A stretch of 17,198 nt of DNA, from assembly GCA_946626015.1 (NCBI GenBank), contig CAMOTT010000027.1, positions 1 through 17,198 on the forward strand, read 5' to 3'. The translations under genes and the position numbers were made by a program. Under the pieces are notes generated by a model. The model saw only the letters and a program-made list of their open reading frames with translations, did not search any database and was not told the origin of the DNA. Below are positions 7,792 through 15,026 of this stretch, one piece after another; positions within the stretch are counted from its first letter, which is position 1; each line of letters starts with the position of its first letter. This DNA comes from an uncultured Clostridia bacterium (GTDB lineage: Bacteria; Bacillota; Clostridia; Oscillospirales; Acutalibacteraceae).

Positions 7792-8651
7792 TGGCCCTCA
7801 CCGCCTTCTGTGTTTGTTTTCGCGCCGTCCGGAGCCGCGTCCCCTTCAGGTTCCGGGGTCTGCTCCTCCTCAAGCGCGCAATCCTCCGGCTCCACGGCCT
7901 CTTCGTCCGCCGGAGCCTTTTCGTCTTCGGCTTTCTTCGCCGACTTTTCGGCGGCGCGTCTTCTGCCGCCCTTTTTGTCGATCTTTCCGTCGGCAACGAC
8001 CTTGCCGTTGTTGAGGATTATCACTCTGTGGTTGAATTTGCGGACCAGATCGTGGGCGTGGGTGACCATTATGACAGTTGTGCCTGTTTCGTTGAGCTTT
8101 GTGAGGAGCTCAACTATCTCGTAGGACATCTGCGGGTCAACGTTGCCCGTGGGCTCGTCCGCAATGATGATATCGGCATTGTTAGCCAGGGCTCTCGCAA
8201 GAGCAACGCGCTGCTGCTCGCCGCCCGAAAGCTCGTTCGGCATACTGTGCGCCTTATGTTTTAATCCCACCATGTTTATGACCTGGGGAACACGGTTGCG
8301 GATAACTTTCTCTTTTGTATTTATAACACGCATAGCGAAGGCAACGTTGTCATACACCGACATTGTCGGTATAAGACGGAAATCCTGAAAAACAATACCC
8401 ATCGTGCGTCTGTAATACGGGATCTGTCTGCGGGAAAGCTTGCCAAGGTCGTAATCCTTGACGATTATCGTGCCTTTTGTCGGGGTCTCCTCACGCATGA
8501 GGAGCTTGAGGAACGTGCTCTTGCCCGCGCCGGAAGCGCCAACGATAAAAACGAATTCGCCTTTGTTTATCTTGATGTTCACATCGTCGAGCGCGCAAGT
8601 GGTGTGTGTTTCGTTCTCATATACTTTTGTAACGTTTTTCAGCTCAACCAA
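7788..8651 (-). CDS. ftsE: Cell-division ATP-binding protein FtsE with acidic C-terminal tail
   Basis: 287 residues. ABC ATPase core at residues 1 to about 222: Walker A GASGAGKST (from residue 38), Q-loop Q89, signature LSGGEQQ (141-147), Walker B IIIADEP (161-167) and H-loop H198. FtsE proteins usually end near 220-230 residues; here about 62 more residues follow, rich in Lys/Arg first and then Glu, Ala and Pro, with no predicted fold. The start is a TTG at 8649-8651, supported by AAAGGA 9-10 nt upstream and by alignment to the usual FtsE N-terminus (MVELKNVTKVY). It works in the cytoplasm with FtsX. The 127 bp before it, back to the stop of the regulator gene, hold no convincing sigma-70 promoter, so co-transcription with the regulator is possible. 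Confidence 0.95.
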   Translation of the reverse strand: MVELKNVTKVYENETHTTCALDDVNIKINKGEFVFIVGASGAGKSTFLKLLMREETPTKGTIIVKDYDLGKLSRRQIPYYRRTMGIVFQDFRLIPTMSVYDNVAFAMRVINTKEKVIRNRVPQVINMVGLKHKAHSMPNELSGGEQQRVALARALANNADIIIADEPTGNVDPQMSYEIVELLTKLNETGTTVIMVTHAHDLVRKFNHRVIILNNGKVVADGKIDKKGGRRRAAEKSAKKAEDEKAPADEEAVEPEDCALEEEQTPEPEGDAAPDGAKTNTEGGEGQ

Positions 8652-8778
8652 AATTACCAGTCCTTTGTTAAAGTGCCGCCTTAAAATCCCTCTTTGGTAA
8701 CCGGTGATCAGCTTACAGCTTGTACAATTTGCAGCCTGACAAAATGTATTTTTGCAAGCAGCAATTCAGCGGTTACTT

Positions 8779-9864
8779 TTAGTATTTGATCGGACGTGCG
8801 TCAAGGTATTTCTTGACCATAAGAGCTACTTTGAAAACTATGGCGTCGTCGAATTCGCGCAGATCAAGTCCTGTGATCTTTTTGATCTTCTCGAGCCTGT
8901 AGACGAGCGTGTTTCTGTGGACGAACAGCTTCCTCGATGTTTCGGAAACGTTAAGGTTGTTCTCAAAGAACTTTTGGATCGTGAAAAGAGTTTCGCTGTC
9001 AAGGGTGTCTATTGAACCGCGTTTGAATACCTCGCGCAGGAACATATCACACAAGGTCGTGGGCAGCTGATATATAAGGCGGGCGATACCGAGATTGTCG
9101 TAGCTGACGATGTTCTTCTCCGTATCAAACACCTTTCCCACCTCAAGAGCCACCTGAGCCTCCTTGAATGACGAAGCAAGGTCCTGGATCCCTGTAACGA
9201 TGGTGCCTATACCCACAAGAGGCTGAGAGTACAGATCGCTGCTGATGGACTCGGAAATAGACCTTGCAAGTTTTTCAAGATCCATTGGATCGATATCCGA
9301 ACGGACCTCTTTTATCAGAGCAATGTCCGACTCGTTGACATTGATGACAAAATCCTTGGTTTTGTCCGGGAAAAGGTTCTGGACAGCGTCGAATACGGAG
9401 GCATCGTTGATCTGCGCCATGCGTATGAGCAGCACAACTCTGGAGACCTCGCTGTTAAAACGCAGCTCCCTTGCCTTTAAGTAAACATCTCCCGGCAAAA
9501 TATTGTCAAGGATAACGTTTTTGATAAAGTTACCCCTGTCATACCGTTCATCGTGGAATTGTTCAATGCTGTTGAGCGAAACACTGCAGATCTGAGCGTA
9601 TTTTGCAGCCGGCTCGTCAGTGCCGTCCACAAACACCGCATACTCGGCGCTGCTGTGCGTACCAAAGGAACAAAACGTGTAACCGTTTGTGCAAATAGCT
9701 TCATTTTGCGCAAAGACAGGCTCCACTGAGAAGGGCAAAACCTCCCCTATCCTGCCAAGCTCGCTGCAAGAAATAATTGTGCCGCTTTCATCAACAACAC
9801 CCAGCGTGCGGCCAACCGCATCACGCAATTGATGAATTATTCCTTGAAAAAGTCTGTTTGACAT
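8779..9864 (-). CDS. PucR/CdaR-type transcriptional regulator
   Basis: 361 residues. The N-terminal about 100 residues look like a small sensory domain (GVVDESGTIISCSE). The middle (about 120-290) resembles the GGDEF-like region of CdaR proteins (GIGTIVTGIQDLASSFKEAQ). The C-terminus (about 301-361) is a PucR-type helix-turn-helix with the hallmark VSETSRKLFVHRNTLVYRL. Proteins of this family usually respond to small metabolites; the ligand here is unknown. The start is supported by TTAGGAGC 8 nt before the ATG, and an extended -10 box lies about 80 nt further upstream. It lies directly upstream of ftsE on the same strand, so it may be co-transcribed with or regulate the division genes (inference). 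Confidence 0.85.
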   Translation of the reverse strand: MSNRLFQGIIHQLRDAVGRTLGVVDESGTIISCSELGRIGEVLPFSVEPVFAQNEAICTNGYTFCSFGTHSSAEYAVFVDGTDEPAAKYAQICSVSLNSIEQFHDERYDRGNFIKNVILDNILPGDVYLKARELRFNSEVSRVVLLIRMAQINDASVFDAVQNLFPDKTKDFVINVNESDIALIKEVRSDIDPMDLEKLARSISESISSDLYSQPLVGIGTIVTGIQDLASSFKEAQVALEVGKVFDTEKNIVSYDNLGIARLIYQLPTTLCDMFLREVFKRGSIDTLDSETLFTIQKFFENNLNVSETSRKLFVHRNTLVYRLEKIKKITGLDLREFDDAIVFKVALMVKKYLDARPIKY

Positions 9865-9942
9865 AGTAGATGCTCCTAACTTAACGTAATGGGAATTTCA
9901 CGATACGATATGATATAACCGGAACATTTAGACAAATCGCCG

Positions 9943-9951
9943 ATTATAACA
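9943..9951 (-). promoter_or_regulatory. Extended -10 promoter of the PucR/CdaR-type gene
   Basis: On the minus strand the sequence reads TGTTATAAT: a perfect TATAAT with the TGn extension. No good -35 box is found 16-18 nt upstream, which is common for extended -10 promoters. Transcription would start near 9936, leaving a leader of about 70 nt before the ATG at 9864. Confidence 0.5.
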
Positions 9952-10226
9952 TATACATTTTACACAATCTTTCATCGTTTTGCAATACCTATTGATATAA
10001 AAAAAGTAAAAATTCAATGAATTTATTCTTATTTTTTTGATTTTTAGAAAAATTTTTCTCTCAAAGCGAAGATTTGGGGCGTTTTTTATTTGTATATTTT
10101 GCCATTTTTGCCATCGGCAGACTTACATCGCAGGAAGATCCTTCCTTAGAATTTGTATATGTTAAATAAATCATAAGTTTACAGATTGTGCAATGCGATA
10201 AAAATGTGAACAGATTTAAATACATC

Positions 10227-10255
10227 TTGCTTTTTAGATTAATGTGCTGTAAAAT
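10227..10255 (+). promoter_or_regulatory. Sigma-70/A promoter of the first secreted protein
   Basis: TTGCTT at 10227-10232 and TAAAAT at 10250-10255, separated by exactly 17 nt, in an AT-rich background. Predicted start of transcription is near 10262, giving a short leader of about 46 nt to the ATG at 10308. Confidence 0.6.
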
Positions 10256-10290
10256 GATTATGAACCTAATTTTTAGGCGCAAATATCAAA

Positions 10291-10297
10291 AAAGGAG
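10291..10297 (+). promoter_or_regulatory. Ribosome binding site that decides the start at 10308
   Basis: AAAGGAG, 10 nt before the ATG at 10308. It selects this start over the upstream in-frame ATG at 10188, which would add 40 residues in front of the signal peptide and lies before the predicted transcription start. Confidence 0.8.
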
Positions 10298-10307
10298 TAA
10301 ATTCAAG

Positions 10308-11129
10308 ATGAAAAAATTTATGGCAGTTCTTTTGGCATCGCTTGTAGTACTGTCGTGCTTCGGCATCAGCGCCTTTGCGACGGACTACTATGTAGAGTAC
10401 GGTGTCGACATCAAAGATCCTCCCACTGAGGACGTTATCAATCCGGAAACCGGCGCCCCCTGGCATACCCAGACGGCTACCGTAAACCCCGGCGACACAG
10501 TCAATTTCTACGGTTCAAACCCTCCCACGCTTAAGAAGATCACAAACATAACCATTTACTACAAAGCCGGTTTCATTGGCGATACAGTAAATAACACTGT
10601 TTATGAGGCTCACAGCGCCGCGCACTATGACGCAACTCCCGTTGACGAAGGCGGCTCAGGCGTTTCCGTCGTTTTCCGCGACAAGGTCACCAACAAGAGC
10701 AGCTTTGAGATCAAGGGCTCAACAGACGTAGTCGGTTACGCTGACGTTTCCTATGAGGACGGCACCCCCAGCGAGACCCTTACAGACGTTAACCTTGACT
10801 TTGTTGTTGATCACGGCATATTTGACTGCTGGGAGATTTCCATCTCCGGCACAGGCGGAACAAAGCGTACAGTAGAGCTCGTCGCAACATGGAAGGAAGA
10901 TCCCAGCAATCCCTTCCCGGTTCCTGTTGACAACAGAACTCCCTTTGAGAAGATCAAGGACGCTGTTATGGACTTTGTAATGCAGAAGATCGTTGCTCCC
11001 TTTATGGCAAGATACGGCGAGGATATCGCTGTGCTCACTCCCAGAGTTATGGAGCTTGTAAACGGACTTAAGGATTGGTTCGATGCGGTAAAGGCTTACT
11101 TTGACAGCCTCAAGCAGCCCGCAGCATAA
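10308..11129 (+). CDS. Secreted protein of unknown function with helical C-terminal tail
   Basis: 273 residues from the ATG chosen by its ribosome binding site. Signal peptide at residues 1-24 (MKKFMAVLLASLVVLSCFGI core, AFA cleavage site before T25). Residues 25 to about 200 are rich in Thr, Val and aromatic residues and look like beta-sandwich material. The last about 65 residues, starting at PFEKIKDAVMDFV, are predicted amphipathic helix. There is no lipobox, sortase motif or membrane anchor, so it is probably released or held by other means. I do not recognise the family. It is a single-gene unit with its own promoter and a strong terminator, and its regular codon choice (frequent ATC, AAG, GAG) would fit good expression (inference). 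Confidence 0.8.
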   Translation: MKKFMAVLLASLVVLSCFGISAFATDYYVEYGVDIKDPPTEDVINPETGAPWHTQTATVNPGDTVNFYGSNPPTLKKITNITIYYKAGFIGDTVNNTVYEAHSAAHYDATPVDEGGSGVSVVFRDKVTNKSSFEIKGSTDVVGYADVSYEDGTPSETLTDVNLDFVVDHGIFDCWEISISGTGGTKRTVELVATWKEDPSNPFPVPVDNRTPFEKIKDAVMDFVMQKIVAPFMARYGEDIAVLTPRVMELVNGLKDWFDAVKAYFDSLKQPAA

Positions 11130-11157
11130 GTTTTGACAGCAAACAAAAAGCATTCAG

Positions 11158-11193
11158 GCGGCAACCTGTAACGGGTTGCCGCTTTTATTTATT
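11158..11193 (+). terminator. Rho-independent terminator of the first secreted protein
   Basis: A perfect 9-bp stem, GCGGCAACC at 11158-11166 and GGTTGCCGC at 11174-11182, with a 7-nt loop, followed at once by TTTTATTTATT. It lies 28 nt after the stop codon. Confidence 0.9.
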
Positions 11194-11243
11194 CTATACA
11201 AAGAGCCCTGTTGATTTTTGGGCCGTTTGGAGGTATTTTTATG

Positions 11244-11272
11244 TTGAAATAATGCAGGATTTATGATAAAAT
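11244..11272 (+). promoter_or_regulatory. Sigma-70/A promoter of the second secreted protein
   Basis: TTGAAA at 11244-11249 and TAAAAT at 11267-11272 with a 17-nt spacer, close to consensus. Transcription would start near 11279, about 44 nt before the ATG at 11323. A second TATAAT at 11277-11282 has no matching -35 box. Confidence 0.6.
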
Positions 11273-11309
11273 ACAGTATAATGAGGTGTTTTCTCTGAAT
11301 TTCACCAAT

Positions 11310-11314
11310 GGAGG
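11310..11314 (+). promoter_or_regulatory. Ribosome binding site that decides the start at 11323
   Basis: GGAGG, 8 nt before the ATG at 11323. It lies inside the first codons that would be read from the ATG at 11308, so that upstream ATG is unlikely to be the start. Confidence 0.85.
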
Positions 11315-11322
11315 TATTCAAT

Positions 11323-12528
11323 ATGACCCATAATGTTGCAGTTAAGCGGATCCTTTCTCTGGCTATTGCTGTTATAATGCTGTTTTCTGTGGTTTCGGTT
11401 GGCATCATGCAGACCACGGCTGAGGGTGAGGTCTGCTCAATAGAGATCGACATCACCGGCTCCGGGTATTTCAACTACTCCTATACCACGCCAACCACGA
11501 CGGAGAACAGAAAATCCAGCAAGAAAAAGACTATCAACGTCCCTGTCGGTACGGAGATCACCCTTACCGCCATCGAGAGATATACAGACGAAAACCCCTC
11601 CTCCAGCGGTCTGGTCGCCCCCTTTGTTTGCTGGCAGACCGACAAAAAGAGGATAATCACAATGAACGAGGTGTACACCTTTACCGCGGTCAGCTCAAGG
11701 AAGGTCGAAGTCCTCTTCGGCACCCATCCCATAGGCACCTATACTGCGCGTTATGTGAACAATGCGGGCGTTATCCTCAACGTCTTCGGCAATGTTCCCA
11801 CAGGTACATCCCCGGCGGATTTCTATCCCAAGGACTTCGTTCAGACCTATGCAAGGCCGGTTCTCCCCGGCTACGAATTCCTCGGCTGGGATCAACTGCC
11901 CGATGATTACAAAAACTCCACTTCCTTTGTTATCGTAAAGCCGAGATATTATCTGCTGCCCGTCAGCTATACGCTGGACATCACAAACGAATCCGGCGTT
12001 TCCGGCGCAAAAACCTACTCCGCGTTCTCAAAGGCGGCGGCTTTCGCCAATCAGACCAACTCTGAGGGTCAGAGCTTCCTTTACTGGAAGGACGCTAAAA
12101 CAAACGAAATAGTCAGCTACAGCCCCCTGTTCCTGTTCTATATCACTCGAAACACCACCCTCACCGCCGTTTACGGCAACAGCCCGGTCACCAGCGGCGT
12201 ATGCGTGCGCATCTCGAACTCCGTCAAGGACGTTGACAAATCCCTTATGACCTTCTACGCGGAGAGGAGCGTCACCTCGGATCTGGAGGTCGTTGAGACA
12301 GGCATCCTCTTGTCCGCGACATATCTGGATGAGAACTCCTTTGTGCTTTCAGCCGCAGGCGTTTCAAAGGGTATTTCCACCTCCAAAGCAAACTCCGGAT
12401 TGTATTCGCTGGCAAAGAAGGGCGTGCTTGTGAACGACACTTATTACGCCAGAGCTTACGTGGCTTATAAAGACGCCGCAGGCGCGATCAACGTAGCCTA
12501 CAGCGATATCTATTCACAGACTATGTAA
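11323..12528 (+). CDS. Secreted multidomain beta-rich protein (Listeria-Bacteroides-repeat-like), function unknown
   Basis: 401 residues from the ATG at 11323. Signal peptide at about 1-33 (hydrophobic RILSLAIAVIMLFSVVSVGI). Several beta-rich modules follow: about 35-110 (starting VCSIEIDITGSGYFNYS); about 115-190, ending near RPVLPGYEFLGWDQ; and about 195-275, containing EGQSFLYWKDA and TTLTAVYGN. The GYEFLGW and LTAVYG patterns resemble Flg_new/InlB-type repeats of surface proteins. Residues about 280-401 form a different C-terminal domain (VCVRISNSVKDV to the end). No LPXTG motif, lipobox or SLH repeat is seen, so how it is held at the surface, if at all, is unknown. It has its own promoter and a strong terminator, so it is a single-gene unit. 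Function is not known. Confidence 0.8.
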   Translation: MTHNVAVKRILSLAIAVIMLFSVVSVGIMQTTAEGEVCSIEIDITGSGYFNYSYTTPTTTENRKSSKKKTINVPVGTEITLTAIERYTDENPSSSGLVAPFVCWQTDKKRIITMNEVYTFTAVSSRKVEVLFGTHPIGTYTARYVNNAGVILNVFGNVPTGTSPADFYPKDFVQTYARPVLPGYEFLGWDQLPDDYKNSTSFVIVKPRYYLLPVSYTLDITNESGVSGAKTYSAFSKAAAFANQTNSEGQSFLYWKDAKTNEIVSYSPLFLFYITRNTTLTAVYGNSPVTSGVCVRISNSVKDVDKSLMTFYAERSVTSDLEVVETGILLSATYLDENSFVLSAAGVSKGISTSKANSGLYSLAKKGVLVNDTYYARAYVAYKDAAGAINVAYSDIYSQTM

Positions 12529-12550
12529 ATCTAAAACTCAGCCCTTTCCC

Positions 12551-12579
12551 GGCCGCTCCTTTTGGGGCGGCCTTTTTTT
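12551..12579 (+). terminator. Rho-independent terminator of the second secreted protein
   Basis: Stem GGCCGCTCC at 12551-12559 with GGGGCGGCC at 12564-12572 (one G-T pair), a TTTT loop, then seven T at 12573-12579. It lies 22 nt after the stop codon. Confidence 0.92.
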
Positions 12580-12585
12580 GCGCAC

Positions 12586-12630
12586 AAAAGCCGGCGGCTC
12601 CGCAGGTTCGCATCTGCAGAGCCGCCGGCT
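12586..12630 (-). terminator. Terminator hairpin of the minus-strand lipoprotein cassette
   Basis: A perfect 12-bp stem, AGCCGGCGGCTC at 12589-12600 and GAGCCGCCGGCT at 12619-12630. On the minus strand it is followed by TTTTGTG. It sits 37 nt after the stop of the lipoprotein gene and back to back with the plus-strand terminator, so the two converging units are insulated. Confidence 0.8.
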
Positions 12631-12667
12631 TAATAAGAAAGGATTTAAAAAATTATAACATATAACT

Positions 12668-13513
12668 TTACTTTCCGTAGCTTTCCAGTGGCTGCCAGTT
12701 AAGATCAACCACCTCCGCGCCGTCCTCAACCTCTAATTTTAAACGCTCAAAGTCTTCTTTGGATACATTTTCAAGTTGCCGAGTTCCTTTTGTGTCAGGA
12801 TAGAAATGTTTAAATTCATTGCCATTCACAACAAAATCTTCAACATATGTCAAAGTTCCTTTTAAATATCTGAAATAACAACAATGCGGTCCCATGGTAA
12901 TTCGTATAAGTCCGTTTGATAATACCTCTCGATTGTCAACGCCCATACCGCCCAAATAATACCAGTTTGGAAATTGACTGTTTGGAATTTTTACTTCAAA
13001 GATGTTACCGTCCTTAATTGTGAATATATGTTCTACAAACATATAATTCCCCTTTCGTGTTTCGTAAGAATGTGAGCTTGACAGCAATAATTCTTTTACA
13101 CCATCTCCGTCAATATCAATTAACGCATATTTATAATATTCCAGGGTATCCAGCACATCTGTACTTTCGTCAAGTATAAGCTGATAGTATTCTTTTATAA
13201 CAGAAACGTATGGGTCATTCTCGTCGCCGGTTATCTCAACAGCAGAATATGAAGAGGCTTTGGGGATGATTGAATGTGGAAACAAACCTCCCACCTTTTT
13301 AAGTTTTGTTTCCGAAACATTTGCATCTGGGTTCATTGTTATTGATGACCCGGTCTCGTTTGTTACAAATTTTTTATCGTCAACATTTTGGCTTGCAGCA
13401 TTTTTATTGATTGCTATTGCGGATTTTTCCGGCTTTTTACAGGAAGCCATGCAAAATAAAAGGCAGAGAATAATTGTCAAAATAGAAGCAAAAAATTTAG
13501 TGTCCTTTTTCAT
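12668..13513 (-). CDS. Lipoprotein with DxDxDG calcium-type loop (second copy)
   Basis: 281 residues from the ATG at 13511-13513, chosen because AGAGGAG lies 9 nt upstream; the frame can be read back to a TTG but that start has no such site. SPase II signal with C25 as lipidated cysteine (FCMASC). A Ser/Asn-rich linker runs to about residue 95. Then comes an FG-GAP/VCBS-like stretch with a calcium-loop pattern D133-x-D135-x-D137-G-x-x-E141 (LIDIDGDGVKELLL). The protein ends in LNWQPLESYGK. It is clearly paralogous to the lipoprotein at 14105-15016: same linker design, NDPY motif, metal loop and C-terminal WQPxxxYGK. A TATAAT box on the minus strand at 13556-13561 could be its own promoter, but no good -35 is seen. 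Role unknown; an immunity or ligand-binding role is speculation from context. Confidence 0.8.
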   Translation of the reverse strand: MKKDTKFFASILTIILCLLFCMASCKKPEKSAIAINKNAASQNVDDKKFVTNETGSSITMNPDANVSETKLKKVGGLFPHSIIPKASSYSAVEITGDENDPYVSVIKEYYQLILDESTDVLDTLEYYKYALIDIDGDGVKELLLSSSHSYETRKGNYMFVEHIFTIKDGNIFEVKIPNSQFPNWYYLGGMGVDNREVLSNGLIRITMGPHCCYFRYLKGTLTYVEDFVVNGNEFKHFYPDTKGTRQLENVSKEDFERLKLEVEDGAEVVDLNWQPLESYGK

Positions 13514-13637
13514 ATAGAATACTCCTCTCAAATTGGGTTTTATATAATTTCTTTAATTATATTTAATGCGTTTTTTCCTTCTTCACAGATTACAATTATT
13601 TTGCATAAAGCCCTAATTTGTTTTATTATTCAATTAC

Positions 13638-14144
13638 TTACTGTCCTATATCTTGTCGTTCTCTATAAATACCACTGGATGAGTATCCGTGTTCATATGT
13701 ATTGAACCAAAACTTTTTTGTGTATACGGATTCAGGACAAAGACCAATACCCTCAATTTCAAAATAAGTATGATTGCTTTGTACTATCGACAGTTGACTG
13801 TCAGGCGATAAAGGTGCACTCCCATGATCACTTATAGATGCATATGAACGTATAACGTTATTATGATACGGACTTATATTACTTGAAAATGCAACATAAA
13901 GAGTATCTGATCCAATATCATAATGAATCCCTTGATCTATGACAAGATCTGTTCCTGTAGGTGTTTCTATTGAAAAAAGATATGTTAAGTCGCTTAAACT
14001 CAGATGTTCATTGCTTGGCGTGTTGTTTCCTATTTCAATACTGTAAAACAATTTCCCACTTTTTAACATAAAAACAGCAGGCATATTTTCGCCGCCAGAC
14101 AATATTATCCTTGGTTCTTCCCGTAGGTGTGAATGGGTTGCCAA
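13638..14144 (-). pseudogene. 5'-truncated second copy of the propeller C-terminus (orphan tip)
   Basis: An open frame of 168 codons. From its residue 13 onward it matches the C-terminal half of the surface protein at 15027-15506. Shared blocks are LSGG-x-x-x-P-A-x-x-x-L-K-x-G, Q-A/G-I-H-Y, L-Y-x-A-F, EIEGIG and GIYR. The first 12 residues, from a nominal ATG at 14144, are read in another frame inside the end of the upstream lipoprotein gene. Homology begins within a few bases of that gene's stop. It has no signal peptide, no own ribosome binding site and no N-terminal half. It is therefore a truncated copy, made by tandem duplication or deletion. Yet the frame is free of stops over about 155 codons despite strong divergence from the full copy, so it may still be used, for example as a recombination donor. 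Confidence 0.65.
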
Positions 14145-15016
14145 TCAAGCTTTACCTCCGGGTTGTCTTTTTCCCATTCATCCTTGATTTTAAAAAATTC
14201 TTCTTGTGTAATTTTATAATTAGCATCCGGATTGTCCCTCTCTGAAATCGTAGAATATTCATTGTCCTTAAATATCACTCTATATGCTGTTATTTTCCCG
14301 GCTTTTAATTTTACATATTTACAACCGTAATGATCATCATTTCCGTAAGCATCGCCCATAAGAGTTTTTATTGTGCCATCTGATAATATTACCTGATTGA
14401 CCTGCATTCCGCCATAATCGTTTCCATAGAATTGCCATTCAGTAAGATTTCCCTCATCATTAATGGAATAAATGTGCGTAACCATCTTCTTCCTACCCTT
14501 TTCAATCCTGTTATAATTTCCAAGCCAACCAACGTATTCACCCTCATACCGGTTACAACCGGTTATCAACTCTTTTGTGCCGTCGCCGTCAAGGTCATAA
14601 AGATCATATATCGCTTCGTCAATGCATTCATCATACTTGCTGAATGCTTCAATAAAACTGTATGGAGTATTTATGTGAGCAGTATAAATATCATAAAGCT
14701 TTACGGAGTATGGATCATCGGGAATCAATTTCATTTTAGGCATTTTCACGCCCCATTGCTCCGCAGTACGAGGCACATAGGTTGTTTTCTCGTTATTGAC
14801 ATCCAAGCTTTTATCGTCAGTCAGAGCAGTAGTCAACGTTGTGCTTGTGTTGAGAATTTCTTTTCCTTCGGATGTTTCTGAAATTTCAACGGCATTTGAT
14901 CCTGTTTTTACTGTTGTTGCATTAACATTGACTAACTGCTTCTCAGATTTTTTACAAGCAGTCATCAAAAAGAAAAGACACAAAATTATTGCTATTACAT
15001 AAGATTTTATTTTCAT
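14105..15016 (-). CDS. Lipoprotein with DxDxDG calcium-type loop (first copy)
   Basis: 303 residues. SPase II signal with C21 as lipidated cysteine (FFLMTAC). Thr/Ser/Asn-rich linker to about residue 90. Calcium-loop pattern D141-x-D143-x-D145-G-x-x-E149 (LYDLDGDGTKEL), then a beta-rich domain ending LDWQPIHTYGKNQG. The ATG at 15014-15016 lies 10 nt after the stop of the surface protein, and the AGGGG ribosome binding site overlaps that stop codon, so the two are expressed together. The last three residues, NQG, extend beyond the YGK end of its paralogue, which suggests the original stop was lost at a recombination joint with the truncated copy that follows. Exposed on the outer face of the membrane by inference. 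Function not known. Confidence 0.8.
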   Translation of the reverse strand: MKIKSYVIAIILCLFFLMTACKKSEKQLVNVNATTVKTGSNAVEISETSEGKEILNTSTTLTTALTDDKSLDVNNEKTTYVPRTAEQWGVKMPKMKLIPDDPYSVKLYDIYTAHINTPYSFIEAFSKYDECIDEAIYDLYDLDGDGTKELITGCNRYEGEYVGWLGNYNRIEKGRKKMVTHIYSINDEGNLTEWQFYGNDYGGMQVNQVILSDGTIKTLMGDAYGNDDHYGCKYVKLKAGKITAYRVIFKDNEYSTISERDNPDANYKITQEEFFKIKDEWEKDNPEVKLDWQPIHTYGKNQG

Positions 15017-15026
15017 AATTAAACCC

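Larger units (their letters stand above)
9865..10307. other. AT-rich divergent intergenic region
   Basis: 443 bp without a gene, much richer in A+T than the coding DNA on either side. It carries the promoter for the minus-strand regulator at its left and the promoter for the plus-strand secreted protein at its right. Two small symmetric elements are visible: a 14-bp perfect palindrome AGAAAAATTTTTCT at 10046-10059, and a 6-bp stem AGGAAG/CTTCCT at 10132-10146. Both are candidates for regulator sites but nothing proves it. Confidence 0.6.

Noticed and set aside
7779..8264. 161-codon plus-strand open frame over ftsE
   Set aside because: Antisense to FtsE, with an Arg/Phe/Leu-rich translation typical of reading GC-rich coding DNA backwards.
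8697..8778. Distant inverted repeat GTAACCG/CGGTTAC before ftsE
   Set aside because: Only 7 bp with a loop of about 60 nt; likely chance and not a recognisable operator or terminator.
10061..10282. 73-codon minus-strand open frame in the AT-rich intergenic region
   Set aside because: No ribosome binding site, unlikely composition, and it overlaps the promoter of the plus-strand secreted protein.
11241..11252. Three-codon leader frame ATG TTG AAA TAA with GGAGG 7 nt upstream; TGGAGGTATT also recurs at 11309-11318
   Set aside because: It contains the -35 box and lies upstream of the predicted transcription start, so it would not be on the transcript. The repeat is most simply two similar ribosome-binding-like sequences.
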